Source: JBHENW01 sp046261875 (GTDB taxonomy: Bacteria; Acidobacteriota; Thermoanaerobaculia; UBA5066; Gp7-AA6). From it: a DNA stretch of 40,676 nt. The notes beneath the pieces were generated by a model. It was not told where the DNA came from and ran no database searches. It saw only the letters and a program-made list of their open reading frames with translations. Positions 1 through 8,517 of this stretch are shown here, in pieces. Where the stretch lies: contig JBHENW010000041.1 of assembly GCA_046261875.1 (NCBI GenBank), positions 1-40,676 of the forward strand, written 5' to 3'. A program made the translations under genes and the position numbers. Numbering within the stretch: position 1 is the first letter of the stretch; each line of letters opens with the position of its first letter.

Positions 1-686
1 TTCTTGGACATCTGCTCTTTCTCGGCGAGCACCTCGAGGAATGCCTCCTCGTCGAAGACCTTGCGCTGGGCGAAGACCTTCGAGACGAGATGCCCGATCT
101 CGTCGGCCGTGAGGCCGCGCATCGCGAGCGCGAGACGGCGCACGGAGGGCTCGTCGAGCCCCTCCCCGCCGATGCGGCGGCGTGCGTTCGCGTCGATGAT
201 CCGAGAGATTTCTCCTTCGTCGGGCAGTTCGTACTCGACGACGTAAACCTCCTTTTTCGCTTCTTCCGGCAGGACGAGCCGCGGCGAAAGGAGGAGCACG
301 TGGCGGCCGCGATCTTTCAGGCTGCGGTAGAGGTCGCGCAGCCGCCGCACGATCTCGGGGCGGCTGTCCGTCATCGGAAAGTCCTTGAGGAGATAGAAGC
401 CGCGCCCGGAGGCCGCGAGGATCGCCTCGAGCACGCGGAGCGGATCGCGCGTGTCGGGCACCGGGACGCCGTCCACGACGAGGCCGTCCACGACCGTCCA
501 CAACCCGAAGGGCGCGGCCGCACCGTAGAAGGTCTTGGCCAGATGCTGGACGACTCGCTCGACGCGCGCCTCCTCCCACGACACGACGTAGATCAGAGGA
601 TGTCCGCCGGCGAGCGCCTTGCGGATGCGGTCCATCGCTTTCGGCGGCGCCGAAGCGGGGGGAACTGTCACGCTCATTTTGCTCAT
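1..686 (-). CDS. Ycf46-like AAA ATPase, N-terminal part (cut by left edge)
   Basis: Reading leftward from ATG at 686, 228 codons stay open to the window edge, so only the N-terminal half is present. The protein has a Rossmann-like start (HPLIYVVSWEEARVERVV), then FYLLKDFPM, LLLSPRLVLPEE and a helical segment ending LAEKEQMSK. This order matches the non-catalytic N-terminal domain of Ycf46-type AAA+ ATPases (COG0464), whose Walker motifs would lie beyond the edge. The biological role of these proteins is poorly defined. A second ATG lies three codons in (677-675), so the start is uncertain by that much. The gene is divergent from the pentapeptide-repeat gene, with 55 bp between the starts. No clear Shine-Dalgarno sequence precedes either ATG. 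The family call is recognition from conserved blocks, not a search. Confidence 0.75.
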   Translation of the reverse strand, partial: MSKMSVTVPPASAPPKAMDRIRKALAGGHPLIYVVSWEEARVERVVQHLAKTFYGAAAPFGLWTVVDGLVVDGVPVPDTRDPLRVLEAILAASGRGFYLLKDFPMTDSRPEIVRRLRDLYRSLKDRGRHVLLLSPRLVLPEEAKKEVYVVEYELPDEGEISRIIDANARRRIGGEGLDEPSVRRLALAMRGLTADEIGHLVSKVFAQRKVFDEEAFLEVLAEKEQMSK

Positions 687-727
687 GATTGTAACGCCCC
701 CGAACCGGAGGCTCCCGCGGCATCCTC

Positions 728-733
728 TACAAT
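728..733 (+). promoter_or_regulatory. -10-like TACAAT next to the GTG start of the pentapeptide gene
   Basis: TACAAT ends 8 nt before the GTG at 742. A transcript starting about 7 nt after it would begin almost at the start codon, implying a leaderless mRNA. No good -35 box is seen at the usual distance. It is one of a series of such sites in this window. Confidence 0.4.
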
Positions 734-741
734 GCCGGGGA

Positions 742-2175
742 GTGAACCCGGAACACTGGAAGCTCCTCCTCTCGCCGGACTGGAACGAGTGGCGGCGCAA
801 GAACGCCAACGTGACGCCCGATCTCACCGACGCAGACCTGGTCGGCCGGGATCTCTCGGGGCAAGACTTGAAGCGCGCCGATCTCTCCCGGGCCGACCTT
901 TCCCGCGCGAACCTGGCCGGCACCGACCTGACGCGGGCCGTTCTGCGCTCGGCCAAGCTCGCCGGCGCGTCGGCGCCGGGGGCGATCTTCGAGCACTGTG
1001 ACCTCGACTTCCTCGACCTCTCCCGCATCTTCCTGACGGGCGCCCGCCTCCGCAGCGCATCCCTCCAGGGATGCACGTTCGTCGAAACGAACTTCGCCGG
1101 GGCCGACCTTTCGATGACGCGCCTGGAGGGCTCGGACCTGTCGCGCGCGAACCTGGCGGGCGCCAACCTCTCGGACGTGAACTTCCGCGGCGTCAAGACG
1201 GAGGGCGCCCAGTTCGACGGCGCCGACCTCACCCGCGTCTTCTTCGAGGGGGTCTCGGCGGTGCGGACGTCCTTTCCCAACGCGAACTTCACCAAGGCGA
1301 ACATGAAGGGAGCGGATCTCTCCGGCTCCGACCTGCGCCGCGCGAAGTTTCACGGGGCCATCCTCCGGCAGGCCGCGCTCAACGCGGCCGACTGCGAGCG
1401 GGCCGATTTCACGGAGGCGGACCTGGAGCTGGTCTCCGCGGTCGAGACGAACTTCACCGGGGCCCGCTTCGATCGCGCGCGCTTCCACAAGGCGGACCTG
1501 AAACGGGCGAGCTTCCTGGAGGCCGCCGGCGAAGACGTCAGCTTCGCGTCGGCGAAAGTCACGGAAGTGGACCTGCGGACGGCCCGGTTCGAGCGCGCCA
1601 ACTTCCAGGGGGCCGACCTCTCCAAGTCGGTCCTGCGGCGCGCGAACCTCAAGCCCTACACGTTCGTCGGTGCGCGCTTCGCCGACGCGGACCTCGCCGA
1701 AGCCCAGGGCGAAGGGGTGAACTTCTCCCGCGCGGACCTCTCCTCCGGCAGCTTCCGGCAGGCCAACCTGAAGCGCGCCAACCTGAGCGAATGCCGGGCC
1801 TTCGATGCCGACCTCTCGGGCACGATGCTGATCGGCGCGAACTTCAAAGACGCGAGTCTTCAGGAGGCGGATCTGCGGTTCGCGCGCGCCATCGGAGCCG
1901 ACTTCACCGGAGCCGACCTTTCGGGCGCCGACCTCGCGAACGCCGATTTCTCCGAAGCGATCTTCAAAAAGACGAAGACCTGGGGCGCCACGGCGCGGCG
2001 GGTCAAGCCGCCGAAGGGGGCCGGCTTGACCCTGTCGCTCTCGACGATGTTCTCCAAGGCGAAGCAGAAGAAAGAGAAGGTCTCGAACCAGAAAGAGCGC
2101 GCACGCCAGAAGAAGATCGCCGAGCTCGAGGCGGAGGCGGACAAGCGGCCGCCGCACCTGACCGGAAAGAGGTAG
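742..2175 (+). CDS. Long pentapeptide-repeat protein
   Basis: The protein has 477 residues and consists mainly of A(D/N)LSR / ANFxGA-type pentapeptide repeats from about residue 30 to 410, which predicts a right-handed quadrilateral beta-helix. The last 65 or so residues are different: basic and probably helical, rich in K, E and R (KAKQKKEKVSNQKERARQKK). No signal peptide or membrane segment is seen, so it is probably cytoplasmic. The GTG at 742 was chosen because repeat-type sequence starts soon after it and upstream codons overlap the divergent ATPase gene. Some pentapeptide proteins mimic DNA and protect gyrase, but nothing here shows that function, and this one is much longer than Qnr-type proteins. 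Its neighbour is a Ycf46-like ATPase. Function unknown. Confidence 0.88.
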   Translation: MNPEHWKLLLSPDWNEWRRKNANVTPDLTDADLVGRDLSGQDLKRADLSRADLSRANLAGTDLTRAVLRSAKLAGASAPGAIFEHCDLDFLDLSRIFLTGARLRSASLQGCTFVETNFAGADLSMTRLEGSDLSRANLAGANLSDVNFRGVKTEGAQFDGADLTRVFFEGVSAVRTSFPNANFTKANMKGADLSGSDLRRAKFHGAILRQAALNAADCERADFTEADLELVSAVETNFTGARFDRARFHKADLKRASFLEAAGEDVSFASAKVTEVDLRTARFERANFQGADLSKSVLRRANLKPYTFVGARFADADLAEAQGEGVNFSRADLSSGSFRQANLKRANLSECRAFDADLSGTMLIGANFKDASLQEADLRFARAIGADFTGADLSGADLANADFSEAIFKKTKTWGATARRVKPPKGAGLTLSLSTMFSKAKQKKEKVSNQKERARQKKIAELEAEADKRPPHLTGKR

Positions 2176-2189
2176 CGCGGAGCCCGCGC
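2175..2189. repeat. Small inverted repeat between convergent genes
   Basis: GCGCGG and CCGCGC are separated by 3 nt, just at the stop of the pentapeptide gene and 24 bp before the end of the DUF4340 gene on the other strand. It could form a short hairpin, but no T-run follows on either strand, so it is not a convincing intrinsic terminator. Confidence 0.25.
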
Positions 2190-2212
2190 GATCGAACGAC
2201 GCCTCGACCCGT

Positions 2213-3574
2213 CTAGGGCTTCCGGGCCTGCGCCGTCCGAGTCGGCGCGGGAGCCTGCGCGGTCTTCCGGAAGACCGAATCCAGCCCCGAGACGGCCTCC
2301 CCGGGGAGATCGAATGCCCCCGGCCGCCGGCCGACGATCGCGGACACTCCGCCCGTCCTCGGAAACAGCTTGATCTGCCACCGCTCGCCGTTGGAGAGGG
2401 CGACGCGCACCTCTCCGGCGGGCGGCTGTGCCTGCGCGGCGCGAGCGGCGGAGGCCTCGAGGAACGCCCGGCTCTTCAGATCCAGGATGGCGGTCAGGAT
2501 GTCGTCGGCCGCCGAAGCGAGGACGGACTTGCCCGCCATCGTCCAGCCGCCGTCTTTCTGCGACAACGCGTACTTCGAAGGTCCGAACGTGCCTTCGACG
2601 CCAGTCACGTCGGCCCGGTCGAACCGCACTAGCTGTGTGCTCCGGAAGGCCACGCCTTCGCGGCTGACGTCCTCGACGATGGAGTCCTCGACGGTGAAGA
2701 CCTGCCCCTCGCGGCGGCCGTACACCGCGTTTCCCTCCGAGCGGGTCGAGCCGAGCTCGACCGTCACCGCCTTGCCTTTCGTGTCCGTGACGGTCACGCG
2801 GTAGAGCGGCGGCGCGAGACCGAGGGCCGCCAGGTTTTCGCGCTCCGGACCCGTGACGAACTCCTGGACCCGCAGTGCGGCGAGGTCCCCCGCCAGCTCC
2901 TCCGCGGATTCCGTGCTCGCCAGATCCGAGAGCGGCTGTTCGAGCCACCACGCTCCGCCCTTACGGACCAGAACGAGGCGTCCGTTTCCGCGCGCGATGT
3001 CCAAGCGGGCGGTGTCGAAGGCGCTGCCTCCGAAGAGGTCCTTGCTCCTGAGGTCGGCCACGTTCTTCCGCACGGCGGTCGCGACGGAGCTCGGGACGAA
3101 GAGGACGGGCCCGGCGCTCTCGACCCGCGCCGCCATGAAATCGGTGCCGGGGATTTCGACCCCGAGCTCGACCGTCTTGTGCTGGCGCGCCTTGCTCTTC
3201 TCATCCGTCCAGAAGACCGTGGCCTTCGCCGACGGCGGCTGCAGGCCGTAGTCCTCCGCCCGCGCCCCCTCGCCCTCCCCCTCGGAGCGCTTGAGGTCCC
3301 CGAGCTGCGCCGTCAGATCCGAGACCGCCGCGGAATCGGCCGGGTAGGACTCCGGCTGCACGATCCGCCAGTCCTCGCCTTCCTTTTTGAGCCGGATCGT
3401 CGCGCCCGACTGCTCCAGGAGGATCTCGTCGATTCGCTCTTCGGGCAGGTTCCAGTGCAGCTCACCCTGGCGCTGCCGGTCCTCGGTGGACGGCATCTTC
3501 CGTTCGAAGAGCAGGATGAAACCGAAGAGGAGGAGGACGACGACCGAGAGGACGACCAGGCGGCGCGCGGTCAC
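2213..3574 (-). CDS. DUF4340 membrane-anchored protein of the ABC exporter operon
   Basis: The 453-residue protein has one N-terminal membrane segment (residues 5-23, LVVLSVVVLLLFGFILLFE). A large exported region follows, with the repeated pattern of DUF4340 proteins: ELHWNLPEERIDEILLEQ, then blocks such as LELGVEIPGTDFMAARVES-like strands and AVTVELGSTRSEGNAVYGRREGQ-like strands. DUF4340 proteins are regularly encoded next to GldG-like ABC auxiliary proteins, and here the gene starts (GTG) 13 bp after the GldG-like stop. It probably acts in the periplasm together with the exporter; the substrate is unknown. The C-terminus (KTAQAPAPTRTAQARKP) is a low-complexity tail. The family assignment rests on architecture and context. 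Confidence 0.8.
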   Translation of the reverse strand: MTARRLVVLSVVVLLLFGFILLFERKMPSTEDRQRQGELHWNLPEERIDEILLEQSGATIRLKKEGEDWRIVQPESYPADSAAVSDLTAQLGDLKRSEGEGEGARAEDYGLQPPSAKATVFWTDEKSKARQHKTVELGVEIPGTDFMAARVESAGPVLFVPSSVATAVRKNVADLRSKDLFGGSAFDTARLDIARGNGRLVLVRKGGAWWLEQPLSDLASTESAEELAGDLAALRVQEFVTGPERENLAALGLAPPLYRVTVTDTKGKAVTVELGSTRSEGNAVYGRREGQVFTVEDSIVEDVSREGVAFRSTQLVRFDRADVTGVEGTFGPSKYALSQKDGGWTMAGKSVLASAADDILTAILDLKSRAFLEASAARAAQAQPPAGEVRVALSNGERWQIKLFPRTGGVSAIVGRRPGAFDLPGEAVSGLDSVFRKTAQAPAPTRTAQARKP

Positions 3575-3587
3575 GGGCAGGCCCGCC

Positions 3588-5105
3588 TCAGTCGCGGCGC
3601 CGGTACCAGACCCAGACGCCGAGGACGACCGCCAGGGCCGGCATTCCGAGAGTCGTGAAGAGGGCGATCCTGCGGACCTGCGACTGAGTCAGGGACAGGG
3701 AGGCCTGCTCCGGCGTCTTCGGGGCGATCCCCATGCGCCGCTCCGATCCGGAAAGCCAGTGCACGGCGTTGACGAAGAAGTTGGCGTTGCCGGCGGTGGT
3801 CAGGCTTCCGTTCGCGGCGAAGCGCGAGTTGCCGACGACGATGACCTTGCGCGTTTTCAGAGAGGCCGGAGGCGAAACGGCGGCGGCTTTCGCGGCCCCG
3901 GCCGTTGTCGGCGTGGGCACCGGCGGGGGGCTGTCCGGGGGCGCGGATGCGAAGGCCAGCGCGACCGGGCCCTGATTGTCCGAGGGGTCCTTCGCGATCT
4001 GCTCGTCGAGCCGATCGAGACCCGTTTCCCCCCAGCCGTCCGGGGTCGTCTCCACCAGCATCGTGGCGCTGATTCCCGGAGGGAGGGGCTCCACGCGGGA
4101 CACCGATCGGGCCAGAGTGAAGATGATCGGCAGCTGCTGGTCGGCGAGCGGGCGCGCGATGGGGTGGGTGCCGTAGCGGTTGGCGATCAGCGTCTCCGCG
4201 CCGACGAGGGGGACCGCGTTCGCCGGGTCCACGACGATGTCCTGGCCCAGCCGCACGCCGTACGCGGCGAGTATCCGTCCGAGGCCATAGTCGGCGGGGG
4301 GCGACCCGGGGGCAGGCAGCACGGGATCGAGCAGGAACAGCACGCTGCCGCCGCCGGCGAGGTACTTCTCCAGCGCGGCCGTCTCGGGCTCCAGGAATCC
4401 GGTGCGGGGTCCGGCCACGACGACGACGTCCGCGTCGGCCGGCACGCTCCCCTTGCCGATCGAGTCCCACGCCGCGACGGTGATGTTGTCGCGCTCGAGC
4501 GTCTGCTTGAGCTCGGCGAAGCCGCGTCCTCGCTCGAAGGAGTCCAGCGACGGCTCGCCGTGCCCGGCGGAGAAGTAGATCCGCGGCGAACGGTCCTCGG
4601 TGACCGCCAGGATCGCCGAGGTGAACGCTTCCTCCCCTTTGAACGCCTTGATCTCGGGGGCCGCGTTGGGCATCCCCATCCCGGCGTAGTCGTAGTCGGC
4701 CAGCTTGTCCTCTTCGACGTACTTCTTGCGGTCTCCCGACCGGAAGACGATGGTGTTCTGGCGGATGCCGAACTCCTGGACGAGCGCCTGCGCCCGCGCC
4801 GGGTTCTTCTGCGGATCCAGGTACTCGACCTCGACCCGCGGCGAGAGGACGCGGTACCGGTTCAGGAGCTCCCGCACGGGCGAATAGAGCCGGGAGCGCT
4901 CCGTCATGAAGACCGTGATGCGCACGGGCCTGGTCAGCCCGCGGACGATCTTCGTCGTCGTTTCCGAGAGCGAGTAGAGGCGCGTCTTCGTCCAGTCGAG
5001 GCGGCCCCAGTGGCGATTCCCGAGGTAGTTGACGCCGAAGAGCAAGGCGGCACCGAGGAGGATCGCGGCGGTCGAGACGCCGGCGCGGGCGGCGCGCGGC
5101 TTCAC
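3588..5105 (-). CDS. GldG-like ABC transporter auxiliary protein
   Basis: The protein has 505 residues. A membrane segment is predicted near residues 12-30 (STAAILLGAALLFGVNYLG) and another at the C-terminus (IALFTTLGMPALAVVLGVWV, followed by WYRRRD). Between them lies a large extracytoplasmic region with RLYSLSETT, VEYLDPQKNPARAQ, GHGEPSL and VLFLLDP. These are hallmarks of the ABC_transp_aux / GldG family, in which SLSETT and a GHGE motif recur. The GTG start overlaps the TGA stop of the permease (GTGA), indicating translational coupling. In Flavobacterium GldA, GldF and GldG are needed for gliding; in other phyla the same set is an exporter of unknown cargo, so I do not infer gliding. A P/T/A-rich stretch (PPDSPPPVPTPTTAGAAKAA) interrupts the soluble region. 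Confidence 0.85.
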   Translation of the reverse strand: MKPRAARAGVSTAAILLGAALLFGVNYLGNRHWGRLDWTKTRLYSLSETTTKIVRGLTRPVRITVFMTERSRLYSPVRELLNRYRVLSPRVEVEYLDPQKNPARAQALVQEFGIRQNTIVFRSGDRKKYVEEDKLADYDYAGMGMPNAAPEIKAFKGEEAFTSAILAVTEDRSPRIYFSAGHGEPSLDSFERGRGFAELKQTLERDNITVAAWDSIGKGSVPADADVVVVAGPRTGFLEPETAALEKYLAGGGSVLFLLDPVLPAPGSPPADYGLGRILAAYGVRLGQDIVVDPANAVPLVGAETLIANRYGTHPIARPLADQQLPIIFTLARSVSRVEPLPPGISATMLVETTPDGWGETGLDRLDEQIAKDPSDNQGPVALAFASAPPDSPPPVPTPTTAGAAKAAAVSPPASLKTRKVIVVGNSRFAANGSLTTAGNANFFVNAVHWLSGSERRMGIAPKTPEQASLSLTQSQVRRIALFTTLGMPALAVVLGVWVWYRRRD

Positions 5106-5842
5106 GGCGTCTCCTTCTTGGCGGAGAGGGTCACGGTCGTCAGGAAGAGGAAGAAGAGCGTCGCCGAGAGGTAGTACACGATCCGCCGCGTATCCACGAC
5201 GCCGCGGGAGAACTCCTCCATGTGCTCCCAGAGGTTGAAGTATCCGGTGAGGTTCCGGAGCTTGGGGTCCGTGACCATTCCCTCGAGGAGGCCGGCCGAA
5301 AAGATCGGGATCAGCATCGCGAAAGCGAGGATCGCCGCGACGATCTGGTTCTTCGTCAGGACCGAAGCGAACGTCCCGACCGAAAGGAAGTACGCCCCGA
5401 TGAGCGTGATCGCGAGATAGCCCGCGACGACCGGGCCGACGTCGATCGGGGTCTGCGCCCGAAGGATGAAGATGTAGGCGAGCGTCGGAAGCCAGAGAGT
5501 CAGGAAAAACCCGAGGGCCCCGATGAACTTGCCGACCACGACGGTCCCCTCCGAGACGGGAGAGGTCAGCAGGACCTCGATCGTCCCGCTCTTGCGCTCC
5601 TCCGGAAAGAGACGCATGGCGATGATGGGCACCACGAAGAGCAGGAAGAGCCAGAAGTACGTGTTCGTGAAGAGCAGCGTGAGGGCCTGCCCCTTCGGGG
5701 CGTTCGGGTCGTTCAGATAAGCGACGATCGCTCCGAAGATCACCCCGTTCATCAGCAGGAAGGCGGCGAGGATCACGTAGGCGAGCGGCGAGAAGAAGTA
5801 GGCGCGCCACTCCCGCGAGATGATCGCCCAGAGCCTCCTCAC
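5102..5842 (-). CDS. ABC-2 type permease, GldF-like
   Basis: The 246-residue integral membrane protein has about six hydrophobic segments and opens with MRRLWAIISREWRAYFFSPLAY, typical of GldF/NatB-like ABC-2 permeases whose first helix follows a short basic cytoplasmic start. The conserved MRLFPEERKSGTIEVLLTSP block before the third segment is the usual ABC-2 coupling region. The start is GTG overlapping the ATPase stop by 4 bp (GTGA). The end overlaps the GldG-like start in the same way. It should form the membrane channel of the exporter with the upstream ATPase. Confidence 0.9.
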   Translation of the reverse strand: MRRLWAIISREWRAYFFSPLAYVILAAFLLMNGVIFGAIVAYLNDPNAPKGQALTLLFTNTYFWLFLLFVVPIIAMRLFPEERKSGTIEVLLTSPVSEGTVVVGKFIGALGFFLTLWLPTLAYIFILRAQTPIDVGPVVAGYLAITLIGAYFLSVGTFASVLTKNQIVAAILAFAMLIPIFSAGLLEGMVTDPKLRNLTGYFNLWEHMEEFSRGVVDTRRIVYYLSATLFFLFLTTVTLSAKKETP

Positions 5843-6831
5843 GACGCGGCCTCGCCTTCGGCCGGCGCGGATGCCTCCTCACGGGGCTCGGTGACGACGC
5901 GGGTCTCCTCCTGGCGCGTCAACCGGACGAAGACGTCCTCGAGCGAGACCGTGTCACGAGTCAGCTCCCGCAGGACCCAGCCCTCTGCGACGGCCAGCCG
6001 GAAGATCTCCTCGGAGAGATCGGTCCCCGGCGAGCCTTCGATGCGCAACCGGGTCTCTCCGGCGGCTCCGTCTTCCTCGACGCGCACGACCCCGGGGAGA
6101 TCCTCGACGTGGCCCCGCGCGGCGACGCTCCCCTTGATCGCGACGCGCACGATGGGGCTTCCGGCGAGCTTCGCCCGCAGCTCCTGCGGGGTGCCTTCGG
6201 CGACGATCCGCGCGCGGTCGATGATGAGAACGCGGTCGCACACGGCGTCCACCTCCGGGAGGATGTGGGTCGAAAGGAGCACCGCGCGATTCCGGCCGAG
6301 CTCCTTGATCATTTCGCGGATCTTGATGATCTGCGCGGGATCGAGGCCCACCGTCGGTTCGTCGAGAATGAGGACCGGCGGCTCGTGCACGAGCGCGCCG
6401 GCCAAGGCCGTGCGCTGCCGGTATCCCTTCGAGAGGTTGTCGATCTTTCGGTCGGCGACCTGGGACAGCAGGCACCGGTCGATCACTTCGCCCACGCGGC
6501 TCCGGACTTGGCCTCGATGGATCCCTTCGAGGCGCGCGCGGAAGGCCAGGAACTCGCGGACCCGCATCTCCGGGTAGAGCGCCGCGGACTCCGGCAGATA
6601 TCCGAGTGAGGCGCGTGCCTCTCGCGACCGCGCCACGATGTCGTTTCCGGCGATCTTCGCCGTGCCTTCCGTGGGCGGGAGGAACCCGGTCAGTACGCGC
6701 ATCGTCGTCGTCTTGCCCGCGCCGTTGGGCCCGAGGAAGCCGACGATCTCCCCTTCCCGCACGGAGAACGTGACGTCCTCGACCGCGGTCTGGGTCGCGT
6801 AGCGCTTCGTGAGGCCTTCGACTTCGATCAT
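5839..6831 (-). CDS. ABC exporter ATPase, GldA-like
   Basis: The 330-residue ATPase has a Walker A motif at residues 34-41 (GPNGAGKT), the signature LSKGYRQR, Walker B VLILDEPTVGLDP and an H-loop STH. A C-terminal region of about 100 residues is typical of the GldA/CcmA/NatA class, ending in a low-complexity E/A tail. The ATG at 6831 has no good Shine-Dalgarno sequence; TAGACT lies 21 nt upstream on this strand and could be its -10. It is the first gene of a four-gene minus operon (ATPase, permease, GldG-like, DUF4340). It powers export of an unknown substrate at the inner membrane. Confidence 0.9.
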   Translation of the reverse strand: MIEVEGLTKRYATQTAVEDVTFSVREGEIVGFLGPNGAGKTTTMRVLTGFLPPTEGTAKIAGNDIVARSREARASLGYLPESAALYPEMRVREFLAFRARLEGIHRGQVRSRVGEVIDRCLLSQVADRKIDNLSKGYRQRTALAGALVHEPPVLILDEPTVGLDPAQIIKIREMIKELGRNRAVLLSTHILPEVDAVCDRVLIIDRARIVAEGTPQELRAKLAGSPIVRVAIKGSVAARGHVEDLPGVVRVEEDGAAGETRLRIEGSPGTDLSEEIFRLAVAEGWVLRELTRDTVSLEDVFVRLTRQEETRVVTEPREEASAPAEGEAAS

Positions 6832-6895
6832 CGGGTTCTCGAAAAACGCGGGAGTCTAGCACGCGCCGCCGCCGCCGGGAGAATCCAGGATTACC

Positions 6896-7819
6896 ATGAC
6901 AGAGGACATGATCCGCGTGGAGTCGGTGTCGAAGTCGTACGGCCGATTCGGCCGCCCGACGCGCGCGCTCGTCGGCGTTTCGCTCGAAGTGCCCCGGGGA
7001 GAAACGCTCGGGCTCATCGGACCGAACGGCGCCGGCAAGACGACGCTGCTCTCCTGCCTTCTCGGATTTCTTCGCCCCGACGCCGGAACGATCCGGGTGG
7101 ACGGGATGGCGCCCGACGACCTCGCGGTACGCCGCCGGACCGGCTACATGCCCGAGCGCCTCGGGTTCGACCGCGACCTTTCCGGCGCCGCGTTCCTCGG
7201 CCACCACTGGCGGCTCGCGGGGGGAGACCCCCGTCGCACGCGCGAAGAGGTCGAGCAGGCGGCGCAGCGCGTCGGGTTGCCGGAGGAAGCGCTCCGCCGC
7301 AAGCTGCGCGGATACTCGCGCGGGATGCTCCAGAGGATCGGAGTCGCCCAGGCGACGCTCGGCGCGCCCGATCTGCTCTTCCTCGACGAGCCCGCCTCGG
7401 GGACCGATCCGCTCGGCGTCGCCGTCGTGCGGGACCGCATCGTCGAGGCCAAGCAGCGCGGCGCGACGATCGTCCTCAACTCGCATCAGCTCGCCGAAGT
7501 CGAAAAGGTCTGCGATCGCGTCCTCTTCATCGAAGGGGGGCGGCTGACCCGCGAAGAAGTCCTTCGCGGCGCTGCGGCGACGCGCCGGCGTGCCTTCCTG
7601 AGGGTTCCGCCGGGCCAGGCGGCCGCGGCCGCGGAGATCCTCCGCCGCGCGGGACTCGAGGCCGTGACGGGACCCGACGGGACGCTCCGCCTGGCCGGCG
7701 GGGGGGAAGAGGACCTTTCCCGCGCTGTCAGGGTCCTCGCCGTGGCCGACGTCGCCGTGCTCGAAGCGCGGGCTTCGGCCGATCTGGAGTCCCTCTTCCA
7801 CGAGCGGGGGAACGTATGA
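6896..7819 (+). CDS. ABC exporter ATPase (second system)
   Basis: The 307-residue protein has Walker A at residues 42-49 (GPNGAGKT), signature YSRGMLQRIG, Walker B LLFLDEPASGTDP and an H-loop (NSHQ, with Q after His). Its C-terminal region resembles those of CcmA/NatA-like exporter ATPases. The ATG at 6896 has a weak AGGA 5 nt upstream; an internal ATG at 6908 preceded by AGAGGA is an alternative that would remove four residues. The gene is divergent from the GldA-like operon with 64 bp between the starts. It overlaps the permease gene by 4 bp (ATGA). Confidence 0.9.
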   Translation: MTEDMIRVESVSKSYGRFGRPTRALVGVSLEVPRGETLGLIGPNGAGKTTLLSCLLGFLRPDAGTIRVDGMAPDDLAVRRRTGYMPERLGFDRDLSGAAFLGHHWRLAGGDPRRTREEVEQAAQRVGLPEEALRRKLRGYSRGMLQRIGVAQATLGAPDLLFLDEPASGTDPLGVAVVRDRIVEAKQRGATIVLNSHQLAEVEKVCDRVLFIEGGRLTREEVLRGAAATRRRAFLRVPPGQAAAAAEILRRAGLEAVTGPDGTLRLAGGGEEDLSRAVRVLAVADVAVLEARASADLESLFHERGNV

Positions 7820-8517
7820 AGGAGATGGTCCAGAGGGTCCTTCGCCAGAAGCTCGGGAACCTCGGGATCGTCTTCGTGCTGCTCGCCGTCGCCTTTTTGA
7901 CGGTCCTCAGCTTCAGCTCGGGGCGGGGGGGCCCCCCGAGCCTCGCTCTCCTCCTCATCGCGACGGGGGCCATCTCCCGGGACATCTCGAGCGGAACCGC
8001 TCAGATGATCCTCGCCCGACCGATCCGGCGCTCCGACTATCTGATGGGCCGCTACATCGGCGTCCTCGTTCTCCTCGCGGCCTTTCTGACCTTCGCGGTC
8101 CTGCTTTCCGTCTCTCTTCAGTCCCTGCTCGGAACCCTCTTCGGAGTGCGGGACCCGATCCCGATCGCCGCGCTTCTGCGGATCGCCGCCGGCGAGTGGC
8201 TCGACGGCACCCTGCTCGCCGCGACCCTGCTCTTCTTCTCGACCTTCCTGCCGGGCGTGGGCGACCCGCTCGCGTACTTCGTGCTGCAGATCGGTCTCGG
8301 GGTCGCGGGCAGCCTCGGCGCGCGGTTCCCGCCGGTCGCCCGGGGGGCGGCGCTCGTCCGCGAGAACCTCTTCCCCCACGTGGCCTGGGAGGACGTCCTC
8401 CGAGGGGAAGGGATTCTCGGCGCCGACGTCGGCCGTTTCGTCCTCGCTCTGACCGTGTTCCTGCTCGGCGCGATCGTCATCTTCAGCCGAAGGGAGTTCT
8501 CGTATGGCCACGACTGA
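7816..8517 (+). CDS. ABC-2 type permease (second system)
   Basis: The 233-residue protein has about six hydrophobic segments, starting after KEMVQRVLRQKLGNLG. A central RDISSGTAQMILARPIRRSDYLMGRY block is the usual ABC-2 permease cytoplasmic motif (ABC-2 family 2). It is translationally coupled to the upstream ATPase by ATGA overlap, and its last 14 bases overlap the thioredoxin gene. The substrate cannot be read from the sequence. Coupling to a thioredoxin suggests a role in envelope maturation or redox-active cargo, which is inference. Confidence 0.88.
   Translation: MKEMVQRVLRQKLGNLGIVFVLLAVAFLTVLSFSSGRGGPPSLALLLIATGAISRDISSGTAQMILARPIRRSDYLMGRYIGVLVLLAAFLTFAVLLSVSLQSLLGTLFGVRDPIPIAALLRIAAGEWLDGTLLAATLLFFSTFLPGVGDPLAYFVLQIGLGVAGSLGARFPPVARGAALVRENLFPHVAWEDVLRGEGILGADVGRFVLALTVFLLGAIVIFSRREFSYGHD

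Noticed and set aside
727..2157. A 476-codon open frame antisense to the pentapeptide gene
   Set aside because: It comes from the five-codon periodicity of the sense repeats; its product is a mirror repeat with no independent motif, and high G+C makes long antisense frames common here.
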